A stretch of 64,000 nucleotides of DNA from Rhodocyclus purpureus (GTDB taxonomy: Bacteria > Pseudomonadota > Gammaproteobacteria > Burkholderiales > Rhodocyclaceae). Shown here piece by piece: positions 44,303 to 54,222 of the stretch (within the stretch, counting starts at the first letter, position 1; every line of letters begins with the position of its first letter). Location of the stretch: the NCBI RefSeq assembly GCF_016653115.1, contig NZ_NHRX01000032.1, positions 1 through 64,000 of the forward strand, in the 5' to 3' direction. The notes below the pieces were generated by a model. It had not been told where the DNA came from, made no database searches, and saw only the letters and a program-made list of their open reading frames with translations. Position numbers and translations under genes: made by a program.

Positions 44303-44437
44303 CGTCGTCTCCCCTGAGGTCGGCGCCAGCGCCGTGACAGGCGGCACGCCGCCCCACAGGGAGAGCATACATCAAGCCGGAAAATGTCTCCGCCAGCGGC
44401 CGGCGGCGACGAGCTGCGTGACGAAGTGCGCGCCGGG

Positions 44438-44863
44438 TCAGCGCTGGTCGATGCTGAATTCCTTGAGCATGTCCAGCGCCAGGCCGGGATGGGCGCCGAT
44501 CTTCGCCGCGTCGAAACCGCGCTCGAAGAAGGGCGCGTAGGCCGGGTGCGCCAGCGCCTCCGTCGCGCCGAGACGGCGAAAACCCATGCTCCACTGGTCG
44601 AAAGAACGCTGCTCGATCGGTTCGCGCTCGATCACGAAGACGTCGGTGTGGCGGGGGTCCTTGACGATGCGGGAATAGATCTGGTCGATCGCCGCCTCTT
44701 CGCCTTCGAGCACCTGCATGAAATTGCCCTGTGCGTAGAGCAGCATTCCAGTCAGCTGCAAGGGCGCATTGTTGCGCGCCGAGGCGACGAGGATCTTTTC
44801 GAGTTCGGCTGCGTCGCACGCTGCGGTTGCCGAGCTCACGTAAATCAGATGGATGAGTGCCAT
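44438..44863 (-). CDS. BLUF domain blue-light photoreceptor
   Basis: This 141-aa protein is a single BLUF domain. The flavin-interacting Tyr is in IHLIYVSSATAA, followed by the Asn/Gln pair in ARNNAPLQLTGMLLYAQGNF, MQVLEGEEAAIDQIYSRI and the semi-conserved Trp in DQWSMGFRRL. It binds FAD and signals blue light to an unlinked partner, as no output domain is present. The start at 44863 gives the normal N-terminus. Confidence 0.92.
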   Translation of the reverse strand: MALIHLIYVSSATAACDAAELEKILVASARNNAPLQLTGMLLYAQGNFMQVLEGEEAAIDQIYSRIVKDPRHTDVFVIEREPIEQRSFDQWSMGFRRLGATEALAHPAYAPFFERGFDAAKIGAHPGLALDMLKEFSIDQR

Positions 44864-45134
44864 GCTTGGAGAGCCTTGCGGAGGTTTTCTTGACCGGGAC
44901 GAACATAGCACGGATCGAGGACAGTGGTTCGCGCAAGGCGCCGGATGCAGCGTTTGCCGTGGCGCCGTTCGCACTCTTGGGGGGAAGTAGTCCTCATCGC
45001 CAAGTTCCCGACAGTTGGCCGTGCTCGCCGGGTGGTCACCGCTTCGCCTCCCGGTATAAGCTACGGGACTTCTTCCGGCGCAGACAGCGGCACGACATCG
45101 GGATCATCCCGGCGTCGCTGTCGTTCGCAGCCGG

Positions 45135-45296
45135 GTCGGGCTGGAGAGGCGCTTCCTCCGGCAGAAAATCACCTCAAATCACGGACAGGCCCAGACCCTC
45201 GTCACCCTCAGCGGCACGCTGCTCCACCGCCTGATCTCCGGCCAGCTATCTTTGGCGGACATCGAGCGCGAAACGGAAGGCAGCCATGCAGATTGA
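45135..45296 (+). pseudogene. Relic of a type I specificity subunit (hsdS) C-terminus
   Basis: The frame ending at 45296 reads FLRQKITSNHGQAQTLVTLS followed by GTLLHRLISGQLSLADIE. This matches the common HsdS ending (ITxNxxQAQTLxxLRDTLLPRLISGQL). The rest of the gene is missing upstream, where 44864-45134 shows no recognisable coding sequence. It is a second, unrelated hsd locus in decay. Confidence 0.6.
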
Positions 45297-45350
45297 GTCT
45301 AGGATAACCAGACAATGGGGCCTTTCGGGCTCTTATTCGCGGCGGAGAAC

Positions 45351-45536
45351 ATGAAAACAGCTAACACGGAAAGCTGGTCGGCGGAGTTGGTGCGCATCGG
45401 CAATCAAGCCGTGCGCGAGGCGCAAACCCGGAATCGGCAACGGGGGATACCCAACTGGTACTCCCTCAATGGCAAGCTTGTCACTGACTCACCGCAAACA
45501 CAGGCTACGTTTGGGTCCGTGAAGAAAGCGCGCTGA
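45351..45536 (+). CDS. Small protein of the decayed type I locus
   Basis: The 61-aa frame begins MKTANTESWSAELVRIGNQA and ends ATFGSVKKAR, with the internal block EAQTRNRQRGIPNWYSLNGK. Short proteins with AxxENRxxGxPNVYSxNG patterns are common next to restriction or toxin-like genes and look like antitoxin-type accessory proteins. It lies between the hsdS and hsdR relics and may still be intact. Confidence 0.5.
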   Translation: MKTANTESWSAELVRIGNQAVREAQTRNRQRGIPNWYSLNGKLVTDSPQTQATFGSVKKAR

Positions 45537-45541
45537 TATCA

Positions 45542-45691
45542 ATGGCCTCCATGACCGGAGCCCGGCTCGAACGAAAAGCCATCGCCTGCCTGACAGAGGT
45601 CGGCTGCATTCCGCCCCGTGACCGGGAACCGGCCCCGGACGCCATTACTCGCCTGACTCAGGCGGAAACTATCATTGAGGAGTCCGCCTGA
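45542..45691 (+). pseudogene. Relic of an hsdR N-terminus, copy 1
   Basis: A 49-codon frame reads RLERKAIACLTEVGCIPPRD then REPAPDAI, like the usual HsdR start (LEQxAIxWLxxLGY...G.DIAPDG). It ends as TGATG over the start of the AlbA_2-type gene. A second copy of the same region lies just after that gene at 47175-47228. Confidence 0.45.
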
Positions 45692-47178
45692 TGTTCGACC
45701 TGCACAGCCTCGACGACCTGAGCCGGCTTGCCGAAACCGACGAACTGGAGTGCAAGCTGGCACAGGGTCAGGACGGTAAGGGCGAGATCCCGAAGGATTT
45801 CTGGCTGACTTACTCGGCGATGGCCAACGCCCGTGGCGGCGTCGTGCTGCTAGGCGTGCGCGAGAAGAACGGTCGGTTCAGCGTCGCCGGGCTGGAACAT
45901 CCGCACAAGCTGCGGAGTGACCTGTTCAATACGCTCAACAACCGCGCCAAGGTCAGCGCCAACCTGCTGAGCGATACGGATGTCGAAGAGGCACGCATCG
46001 ACGGCAAGTCGGTGCTCGTCGTACGCATCCCTGCCGCCACGCGCAAGCAGCGGCCAGTGTTCCTGAACGGACAGCCCCTGGGTAATACTTGGCGGCGCCT
46101 GAACGATGGCGACCGCCAGTGCGACGACGAAACGGTCAAGCGCATGCTCGCCGAGCAGCTTGAGGACAGTCGCGACACGCGCATCCTGACCGGATTCGGT
46201 ATTCAGGATCTCGATGGCGACAGCCTGCACGCCTATCGCAATGCCTTTGCCGTCCATCGCCCGGGGCACCCGTGGATTGCCCTGGATGATGCGACCTTCC
46301 TCAAGATGATCGGCGGCTGGCGCGAGGATCGTAGCTCCGGTGAGGCCGGGCTGACCGCAGCCGGCTTGCTGATGTTCGGGCAATGGCCGGCGCTTCCCGA
46401 AGCGTTTCCGCTGTATTTCCTCGATTACCAGGAGCGTCCGGCCGACCCGGAGTCGACGACACGCTGGCTGGACCGGGTGGTTCCCGACGGTTCGTGGTCG
46501 GGCAATGTCTACGATTTCTTCCGCAAGGTGATCCGCAAGCTGACAGCCGACCTGAAAGTGCCGTTCGTGCTCAAGGACAACGTGCGCGTCGAGGATACGC
46601 CGGTGCATCAGGCCTTGCGCGAGGCGATGGTCAATTGCCTGATTCATGCCGATTACACGGACCGGGCCTCGGTCCTGGTGGTGAAGTCTCCGTCCGGCTT
46701 CAGTTTTCGCAATCCCGGCGCCATGCGCCTGCCGCTTGCCCAGGTCCTACAGGGCGGTGCCAGCGATTGCCGTAACCGGACACTGCACCAGATGTTCCTG
46801 TTCATCAACCTGGGGGAACGAGCCGGGTCGGGCCTGCCGAAGATACGCTCGTGCTGGGAAGCCGAGGGGCACGGACTGCGCCTGTACGACAGCTTCGAAC
46901 CCTTCGACCACACGGTGCTGGAGATGAACTGGTCGGCTGCATCTCTACCGAAGGATCGCGAAACGCCGGGGAAAACGCCGGGGAAAACGCCGGGAAAAAC
47001 CCCGGAAAGAATCCTTGAGGTACTGAAGGCGGAACCCGGGGTATCCATCCCCGAGCTTGCCCTGCGCCTGGGCAAGTCGGACAGTGCCATTGAACGAGCC
47101 ATCCGCAAACTCCGTGAGGCCGGTCGACTGCGTAGACGGGGGCCCGCCAAAGGCGGCAGCTGGGAGCTTGTCGAATGA
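45691..47178 (+). CDS. AlbA_2 domain ATP-binding protein (putative transcriptional regulator)
   Basis: This 495-aa protein has an N-terminal AlbA_2 (schlafen-like) domain (ETDELECKLAQGQDGKGEIP; AMANARGGVVLLGVREKNG), a GHKL-type ATP-binding part (HQALREAMVNCLIHADYTDR, FRNPGAMRLPLAQV) and a C-terminal winged helix (VSIPELALRLGKSDSAIERA). A GKTP repeat occurs before the winged helix. Such genes are often carried inside type I restriction loci. It starts with a TGATG overlap and ends with an ATGA overlap on an hsdR start copy, so it was inserted as, or has become, an operon member. It appears intact. Confidence 0.85.
   Translation: MFDLHSLDDLSRLAETDELECKLAQGQDGKGEIPKDFWLTYSAMANARGGVVLLGVREKNGRFSVAGLEHPHKLRSDLFNTLNNRAKVSANLLSDTDVEEARIDGKSVLVVRIPAATRKQRPVFLNGQPLGNTWRRLNDGDRQCDDETVKRMLAEQLEDSRDTRILTGFGIQDLDGDSLHAYRNAFAVHRPGHPWIALDDATFLKMIGGWREDRSSGEAGLTAAGLLMFGQWPALPEAFPLYFLDYQERPADPESTTRWLDRVVPDGSWSGNVYDFFRKVIRKLTADLKVPFVLKDNVRVEDTPVHQALREAMVNCLIHADYTDRASVLVVKSPSGFSFRNPGAMRLPLAQVLQGGASDCRNRTLHQMFLFINLGERAGSGLPKIRSCWEAEGHGLRLYDSFEPFDHTVLEMNWSAASLPKDRETPGKTPGKTPGKTPERILEVLKAEPGVSIPELALRLGKSDSAIERAIRKLREAGRLRRRGPAKGGSWELVE
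46961..47005 (+). repeat. 12-bp tandem repeat encoding (GKTP)n
   Basis: Three to four copies of a 12-bp unit (like GGGAAAACGCCG) encode TPGKTPGKTPGKTP in the linker before the winged helix of the AlbA_2 protein. The last copy has diverged. Copy number could vary between strains. Confidence 0.75.
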
Positions 47179-47228
47179 CCGAAAGCCAACCCGAACGGGA
47201 AGCCGTCTCCTGGCTGACCGAGGTCGGC
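47175..47228 (+). pseudogene. Relic of an hsdR N-terminus, copy 2
   Basis: The frame starts at an ATG overlapping the AlbA_2 stop and reads EREAVSWLTEVGC, which aligns with ERKAIACLTEVGC of copy 1. DNA similarity ends at 47228, where the sequence becomes TGTCAGCGACCGCC, taken as the left end of an IS21-type element. Confidence 0.45.
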
Positions 47229-47540
47229 TGTCAGCGACCGCCATATAGTCTCCACTTTGTGATCGGCGTAATGGAGCCAGCGCCCGAGGAAAAGTAGGCA
47301 ATGGGCATTTCGGACTTTGCAACGAGCATTCGGTAGCCTCGGCGTTTTTTTGCCGTGGGACCGATGGCCAGGAGGAAGTTCGACATGGACCACTACCGAC
47401 AGGCCCTGATGCGCATGCGTCAGGGTGATTCAGATCGCGACATTGCCAAGAGCCGCCTGATGGGGCGGCGCACCGCGGCCGCCCTGCGCGCTGGCACGGG
47501 CGCAGGGCTGGCAGTTCCGAAGCGCGCGCACGACGGCTGA
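47229..47540 (+). mobile_element. istA: IS21-family left-end fragment with truncated istA
   Basis: A frame from the ATG at 47364 to 47540 reads MARRKFDMDHYRQALMRMRQ followed by GDSDRDIAKSRLMGRR, matching the N-terminal helix-turn-helix of IS21-type IstA transposases. It breaks off after about 58 residues, 4 nt before the first CRISPR-like repeat. The 135 bp upstream is non-coding and begins with TG at the point where hsdR homology stops, as expected for an IS21 end. The right end and istB are absent, so it cannot move. Confidence 0.6.
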
Positions 47541-47544
47541 CCTC

Positions 47545-47634
47545 CGGTTCATCCCCGCGGGTGCAGGGAACGCTGCATCTGATCGACGCGACACTCGAAG
47601 ACGCTCGGTTCATCCCCGCGTGTGCGGGGAGCGC
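47545..47634. repeat. Two decayed leader-distal CRISPR repeats with one 32-bp spacer
   Basis: Repeats at 47545-47573 (one mismatch) and 47606-47634 (two mismatches) keep the exact 29+32 bp spacing of the main array. A further 9-bp match to the second half of the repeat (TGCGGGGAA, 47684-47692) lies in the right phase for a third, heavily decayed repeat. They are separated from the main array by 404 bp. Confidence 0.85.
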
Positions 47635-47846
47635 GCGGAGTCTCGATTCGATCGTGGCCTACAAGCGCATCGATGGGGATCAATGCGGGGAAGCGCAGCC
47701 GTCTGTTGGCGCTGGTGTCGCTGGTCATCAAGACCGAGTAAGAGAGCAGGCGGTAGCCAATGCTGCGCTTTCGCGCCCCCTGACCAAAACGTCCGAAACG
47801 ATCCGCCTATGTTTTTCATTCTACTGCATCCCACGGGAGATGCTCC

Positions 47847-48038
47847 GTGACAACCTTCACTGTCGAAGTCAAAGACCAGGAAGTCCTCGCCAAGCTGCGC
47901 GGCCTGGTCGCCAAGGTCGGCAAGCCGCAGCCGGTCCTGCAGGCGATCGGCGAGGACATCATGGAGCGCGCCAAAGAGCGCTTCGGCACCGCGGCCGGCC
48001 CGGACGGCGCACGCTGGGCGCCGAATGCACGCACGACG
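47847..48038 (+). pseudogene. 5' fragment of a Mu-like phage virion morphogenesis gene (gpG family)
   Basis: A GTG start with GGGAG upstream opens MTTFTVEVKDQEVLAKLRGL, then VLQAIGEDIMERAKERF and AAGPDGARWAPNAR. This is the characteristic N-terminus of the phage virion morphogenesis (Mu gpG-like) family, with the DGxxWAPN motif. After 64 codons it runs straight into the first repeat of the main array at 48039. The whole block 47635-48038 lies between decayed CRISPR repeats; its first 210 bp shows no clear gene. Confidence 0.7.
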
Positions 48039-51000
48039 CGTTTCATCCCCGCGGTTGCGGGGAACGCCCGGTTCTCGACAAGCGCGAGCTGCTCGACTAC
48101 GGTTCATCCCCGCGGGTGCGGGGAACGCCGCGCGGCCTCTTTCGGTGTCGTGCCGTCGTACGGTTCATCCCCGCGGGTGCGGGGAACGCGTATTGGCCGC
48201 GCACCACGCATCGATGCGGCCCGGTTCATCCCCGCGGGTGCGGGGAACGCCCCATCGCGCGGGCCATTTTGACAAGCTGGGCCGGTTCATCCCCGCGGGT
48301 GCGGGGAACGCGCCGAGCGTGGGGGCGCGAGCAAAAAGAGTTGCGGTTCATCCCCGCGGGTGCGGGGAACGCTGCTGTGCCGCCTTGACGGCCAGCTCAG
48401 CGATCGGTTCATCCCCGCGGGTGCGGGGAACGCGTCAGAGAACAGCTTTGCCGGCTTCACGGGTCCGGTTCATCCCCGCGGGTGCGGGGAACGCTTCGCT
48501 GGCGTCAGGTTCGCGCTTGCCTTCGCCGGTTCATCCCCGCGGGTGCGGGGAACGCGATTCGACCGCCTCTTCGAGGATGATCCCGTCCGGTTCATCCCCG
48601 CGGGTGCGGGGAACGCTCGCCAAAGAATGCGAAGTTGGCGAGAGCACCCGGTTCATCCCCGCGGGTGCGGGGAACGCACGTCGCCGAGTCGGCGACCTGC
48701 CAGCAGGATCGGTTCATCCCCGCGGGTGCGGGGAACGCATTTGCAGGCCGCGCTCGCCGCCGCCCAGGCCCGGTTCATCCCCGCGGGTGCGGGGAACGCT
48801 AGAGCGAATCGGCGCAAGCGCCGACCGGGTGCGGTTCATCCCCGCGGGTGCGGGGAACGCGGCTAGTGCTCAGACGGTGAATTTCTACTCGACGGTTCAT
48901 CCCCGCGGGTGCGGGGAACGCTAGCTGTTGAGGTTTTCGCCGTGCGCCGTGGTCGGTTCATCCCCGCGGGTGCGGGGAACGCATTGCGATGACTGCGCCG
49001 TCGTCCGATACGGGCGGTTCATCCCCGCGGGTGCGGGGAACGCAGACGCGGGATATCTGGAAGCTATCAAATATACGGTTCATCCCCGCGGGTGCGGGGA
49101 ACGCTCGCCGGCAATGGGGGCCAGAATTCGATCATGCGGTTCATCCCCGCGGGTGCGGGGAACGCTTTCGTCATGGTTTCCGCGATAGTCGCCGTCCCGG
49201 TTCATCCCCGCGGGTGCGGGGAACGCGCGGCGGCGGTAATCCTGGCTTTCATGGTTTCCGGTTCATCCCCGCGGGTGCGGGGAACGCAGCCCGATCGCGG
49301 TGCGCGTCTTGCCGGTGCCCGGTTCATCCCCGCGGGTGCGGGGAACGCTACCGCCTGCTCGAGCGCCGTTCCATCGTTCGCGGTTCATCCCCGCGGGTGC
49401 GGGGAACGCTCAGTAGCGACGATGGCCCCCATCAAGATCGTCGGTTCATCCCCGCGGGTGCGGGGAACGCCGATTTGTATAAGCCGGTTTTAATATCGGG
49501 TGCGGTTCATCCCCGCGGGTGCGGGGAACGCAAGGGGCAGGCGCCGTGGAACAAGGGCAAGCCCGGTTCATCCCCGCGGGTGCGGGGAACGCGCGAGCCC
49601 TAGGCGCAGCTCGGATTAACCGATCGGTTCATCCCCGCGGGTGCGGGGAACGCTCGACCTGGTGCGGCGTGATCGCGCGCACTTTCGGTTCATCCCCGCG
49701 GGTGCGGGGAACGCGTGTTCGCCGGCGCCGCCCACGGCCTGTATGGCGGTTCATCCCCGCGGGTGCGGGGAACGCTTGCTCCTCCGCCAGCCTGGCAGCC
49801 GCCATCTCGGTTCATCCCCGCGGGTGCGGGGAACGCGTGCCTGCACCGAATCCGAACATGGTCGTTTCCGGTTCATCCCCGCGGGTGCGGGGAACGCAGA
49901 GGACGCCCCGCACTGCATTGGGCCGCTGCCGGTTCATCCCCGCGGGTGCGGGGAACGCGCGATCGCCTCGGCCGCGTCCATCGCCTCCGCCGGTTCATCC
50001 CCGCGGGTGCGGGGAACGCGAGCCGAACCAGAACGCGAGCGCGACGATGCCCGGTTCATCCCCGCGGGTGCGGGGAACGCCTGATCGAGCTCTCGATGGA
50101 CTCGACCGAGCGCGGTTCATCCCCGCGGGTGCGGGGAACGCCATCGGATCCTTGCCGCCCGGGTCGAAGCCGACGGTTCATCCCCGCGGGTGCGGGGAAC
50201 GCGTGTGGCGGTTCTGTTATTCAAGGCTCTATGGCGGTTCATCCCCGCGGGTGCGGGGAACGCGAAGGCTATATCCATGACGCCGTGTGAGGCGCCGGTT
50301 CATCCCCGCGGGTGCGGGGAACGCTACCGACGGAGACGCACAACCACCGCCGCCAACGGTTCATCCCCGCGGGTGCGGGGAACGCGGCAATAGTGCGAAG
50401 GCCCGCAAGCTCCCGCACGGTTCATCCCCGCGGGTGCGGGGAACGCCGCAGCGTCCAAGGTCTTAAACACACGCGGGTCGGTTCATCCCCGCGGGTGCGG
50501 GGAACGCCAGGGCGCCGTGACTGACATGATGAAGCACGCCGGTTCATCCCCGCGGGTGCGGGGAACGCCGCACGCTCATGGTCTCGCCGTAGTGGTCCGG
50601 CGGTTCATCCCCGCGGGTGCGGGGAACGCATGCCTATGCGAACCGGAAACCGTGAAATGTGCGGTTCATCCCCGCGGGTGCGGGGAACGCTAAGCCGAAG
50701 CAGACGCATTAACAGAAAATCCTGGTTCATCCCCGCGGGTGCGGGGAACGCGTCGATTGGCATGATTCGATCGTTCGAGGTGACGGTTCATCCCCGCGGG
50801 TGCGGGGAACGCCGCATGGCGATCCTGTCGATACTCAAGAACGCCGGTTCATCCCCGCGGGTGCGGGGAACGCGAATTCGCCCCGCTTCTCATCGCGCCT
50901 AAACTCGGTTCATCCCCGCGGGTGCGGGGAACGCTCCGTCCGGCAAGCTGCTGGACTGGCTGATCGCGGTTCATCCCCGCGGGTGCGGGGAACGCACCTC

Positions 51001-52887
51001 GCAACGGCCGGCGAGCATCGACAAAGACGGTTCATCCCCGCGGGTGCGGGGAACGCCGATCTGTCCGGCCTCGCGCCCGGCAGTGCGCCGGTTCATCCCC
51101 GCGGGTGCGGGGAACGCGCGCCGCCCTCCTGGTACATCTGCATCGCCAGCGGTTCATCCCCGCGGGTGCGGGGAACGCAAGACGACGGACGGCAGATACG
51201 AGATTTGGTACGGTTCATCCCCGCGGGTGCGGGGAACGCTGACCTACCAGGCGCCAAGCCTCTCCATATCTCGGTTCATCCCCGCGGGTGCGGGGAACGC
51301 ACTTATGAAAGGATGCAAAATGCGTGTTACTGCGGTTCATCCCCGCGGGTGCGGGGAACGCACTGACTCGAAAATCCCTGAGTCTCATCGAATCGGTTCA
51401 TCCCCGCGGGTGCGGGGAACGCCTCGAGATAAGCGCGCGCTCCGTGAGTTGTTCCGGTTCATCCCCGCGGGTGCGGGGAACGCGTGCGCCCACGCCTGTC
51501 CCATCGCCTGGTCGGCGGTTCATCCCCGCGGGTGCGGGGAACGCTGACAGGCCATCGTTGGCGTCGTTTCCGTTGCCGGTTCATCCCCGCGGGTGCGGGG
51601 AACGCTGTCGCTGCCACTGCCGCACCCGTCGAACTCGCGGTTCATCCCCGCGGGTGCGGGGAACGCCTACGAACGGAGCGGTTCTTCCGGTAGGATCGCG
51701 GTTCATCCCCGCGGGTGCGGGGAACGCCGGTTGTCGATGTCGGCCTGGTCACGCAGGATCGGTTCATCCCCGCGGGTGCGGGGAACGCGTTTGCGAAGCA
51801 TGAGCTGAAGGCTCGCAATTACGGTTCATCCCCGCGGGTGCGGGGAACGCCTGGCGAATCAGCAAATCGCTGGTCTTGGGCTCGGTTCATCCCCGCGGGT
51901 GCGGGGAACGCGCGCCGGACCTCGATTCCGTCATCGCGCAACGCGGTTCATCCCCGCGGGTGCGGGGAACGCCAGATCGTGCTACGCCGCGCGCGCCTGC
52001 CCGACGGTTCATCCCCGCGGGTGCGGGGAACGCCGACGCGGCAGCGGCCCGCGATGGTCGGTTTGCGGTTCATCCCCGCGGGTGCGGGGAACGCAACTGG
52101 CGCACTCTTGATATATGGCTGATTATCGGTTCATCCCCGCGGGTGCGGGGAACGCTACCCAACTCGCCCCAGCCGCGCTTAAACAGCCGGTTCATCCCCG
52201 CGGGTGCGGGGAACGCCGTCACCAGCAGCGCGCGGTCGCGTGCGCCGGCGGTTCATCCCCGCGGGTGCGGGGAACGCTGCGTGATGCTCATGGTTGTTGT
52301 CTCCCCAGACGGTTCATCCCCGCGGGTGCGGGGAACGCGGTTTTTATGCAATAACCTCTGCTAATACCAATGGTTCATCCCCGCGGGTGCGGGGAACGCA
52401 GAGGCAGGACAAATTTCGACGATCTGGCGTGCGGTTCATCCCCGCGGGTGCGGGGAACGCGTCTGCTGAAAACTCGAAATCTGTTGCGACACCGGTTCAT
52501 CCCCGCGGGTGCGGGGAACGCACACGGGCATCGCCCTGCCGCCAGATCCTGCCCGGTTCATCCCCGCGGGTGCGGGGAACGCTTACCGCCAGGGGCGTAG
52601 TGGAAGCCGCCGATCGGTTCATCCCCGCGGGTGCGGGGAACGCGCGCCATTGGGAACGCCGGGAAGGCCAAAAGGCGGTTCATCCCCGCGGGTGCGGGGA
52701 ACGCTAATGCGCCACCACGTCCCCGGTAATGTGGGACGGTTCATCCCCGCGGGTGCGGGGAACGCCTGGCCCGGATTGATTGGGCCAACCGCATGAACGG
52801 TTCATCCCCGCGGGTGCGGGGAACGCGCAGCCGTAGCCGACCCCACGTTGGCCGCCTGCGGTTCATCCCCGCGGGTGCGGGGAACGC
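48039..52887 (-). CRISPR. Type I-E CRISPR array, 80 repeats and 79 spacers
   Basis: The 29-bp repeat reads CGGTTCATCCCCGCG then GGTGCGGGGAACGC on the + strand. In the transcribed (minus) orientation it contains CCCCGC ACCC GCGGGG, the stem-loop cut by Cas6e. Repeats recur every 61 bp from 48039 to 52887 with 32-bp spacers, except one 33-bp spacer at 51789-51821. The repeat at 48039 has two mismatches, and those at 50723 and 52371 have T as the first base; the rest examined are uniform. Uniform repeats at the cas side and degenerate ones at the far end place the leader at the high-coordinate end, next to cas2. No repeated spacer was noticed by eye. Confidence 0.97.
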
Positions 52888-52976
52888 ACTTCTTCCATCT
52901 CCATGAAAAACATGGAAATTCTTCGAGCCTCAAAAAATACCAACCAAAGCCGATGACGAGGTAATTTTCCGGATTC
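52888..52976 (-). promoter_or_regulatory. CRISPR leader
   Basis: The 89 bp between cas2 and the first (newest) repeat is markedly AT-rich compared with its surroundings, as expected of a leader that holds the crRNA promoter and guides spacer insertion. A convincing IHF site or -10/-35 pair was not found, so the promoter may lie partly inside cas2. Confidence 0.7.
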
Positions 52977-54177
<1,201 letters not shown>

Positions 54178-54222
54178 GAGGTTTCGCTCTGATTTATCGC
54201 CGCACCGAGGTCGCCGGCGGAA

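Noticed and set aside
44985-45134. Additional hsdS coding sequence upstream of the relic
   Set aside because: No frame in this stretch shows specificity-subunit motifs; homology starts only at about 45135.
47696-47846. Head-morphogenesis gene end upstream of the gpG fragment
   Set aside because: A short frame ends ...ALVSLVIKTE-stop near 47741, but it is too short to assign to any phage family.
47561-52796. Many overlapping + strand frames through the CRISPR array with recurring RFIPAGAGNA, VHPRGCGER and GSSPRVRGT peptides
   Set aside because: They are translations of the 29-bp repeat in three frames, a well-known false annotation; the repeat period is 61 bp and the array is the real feature.
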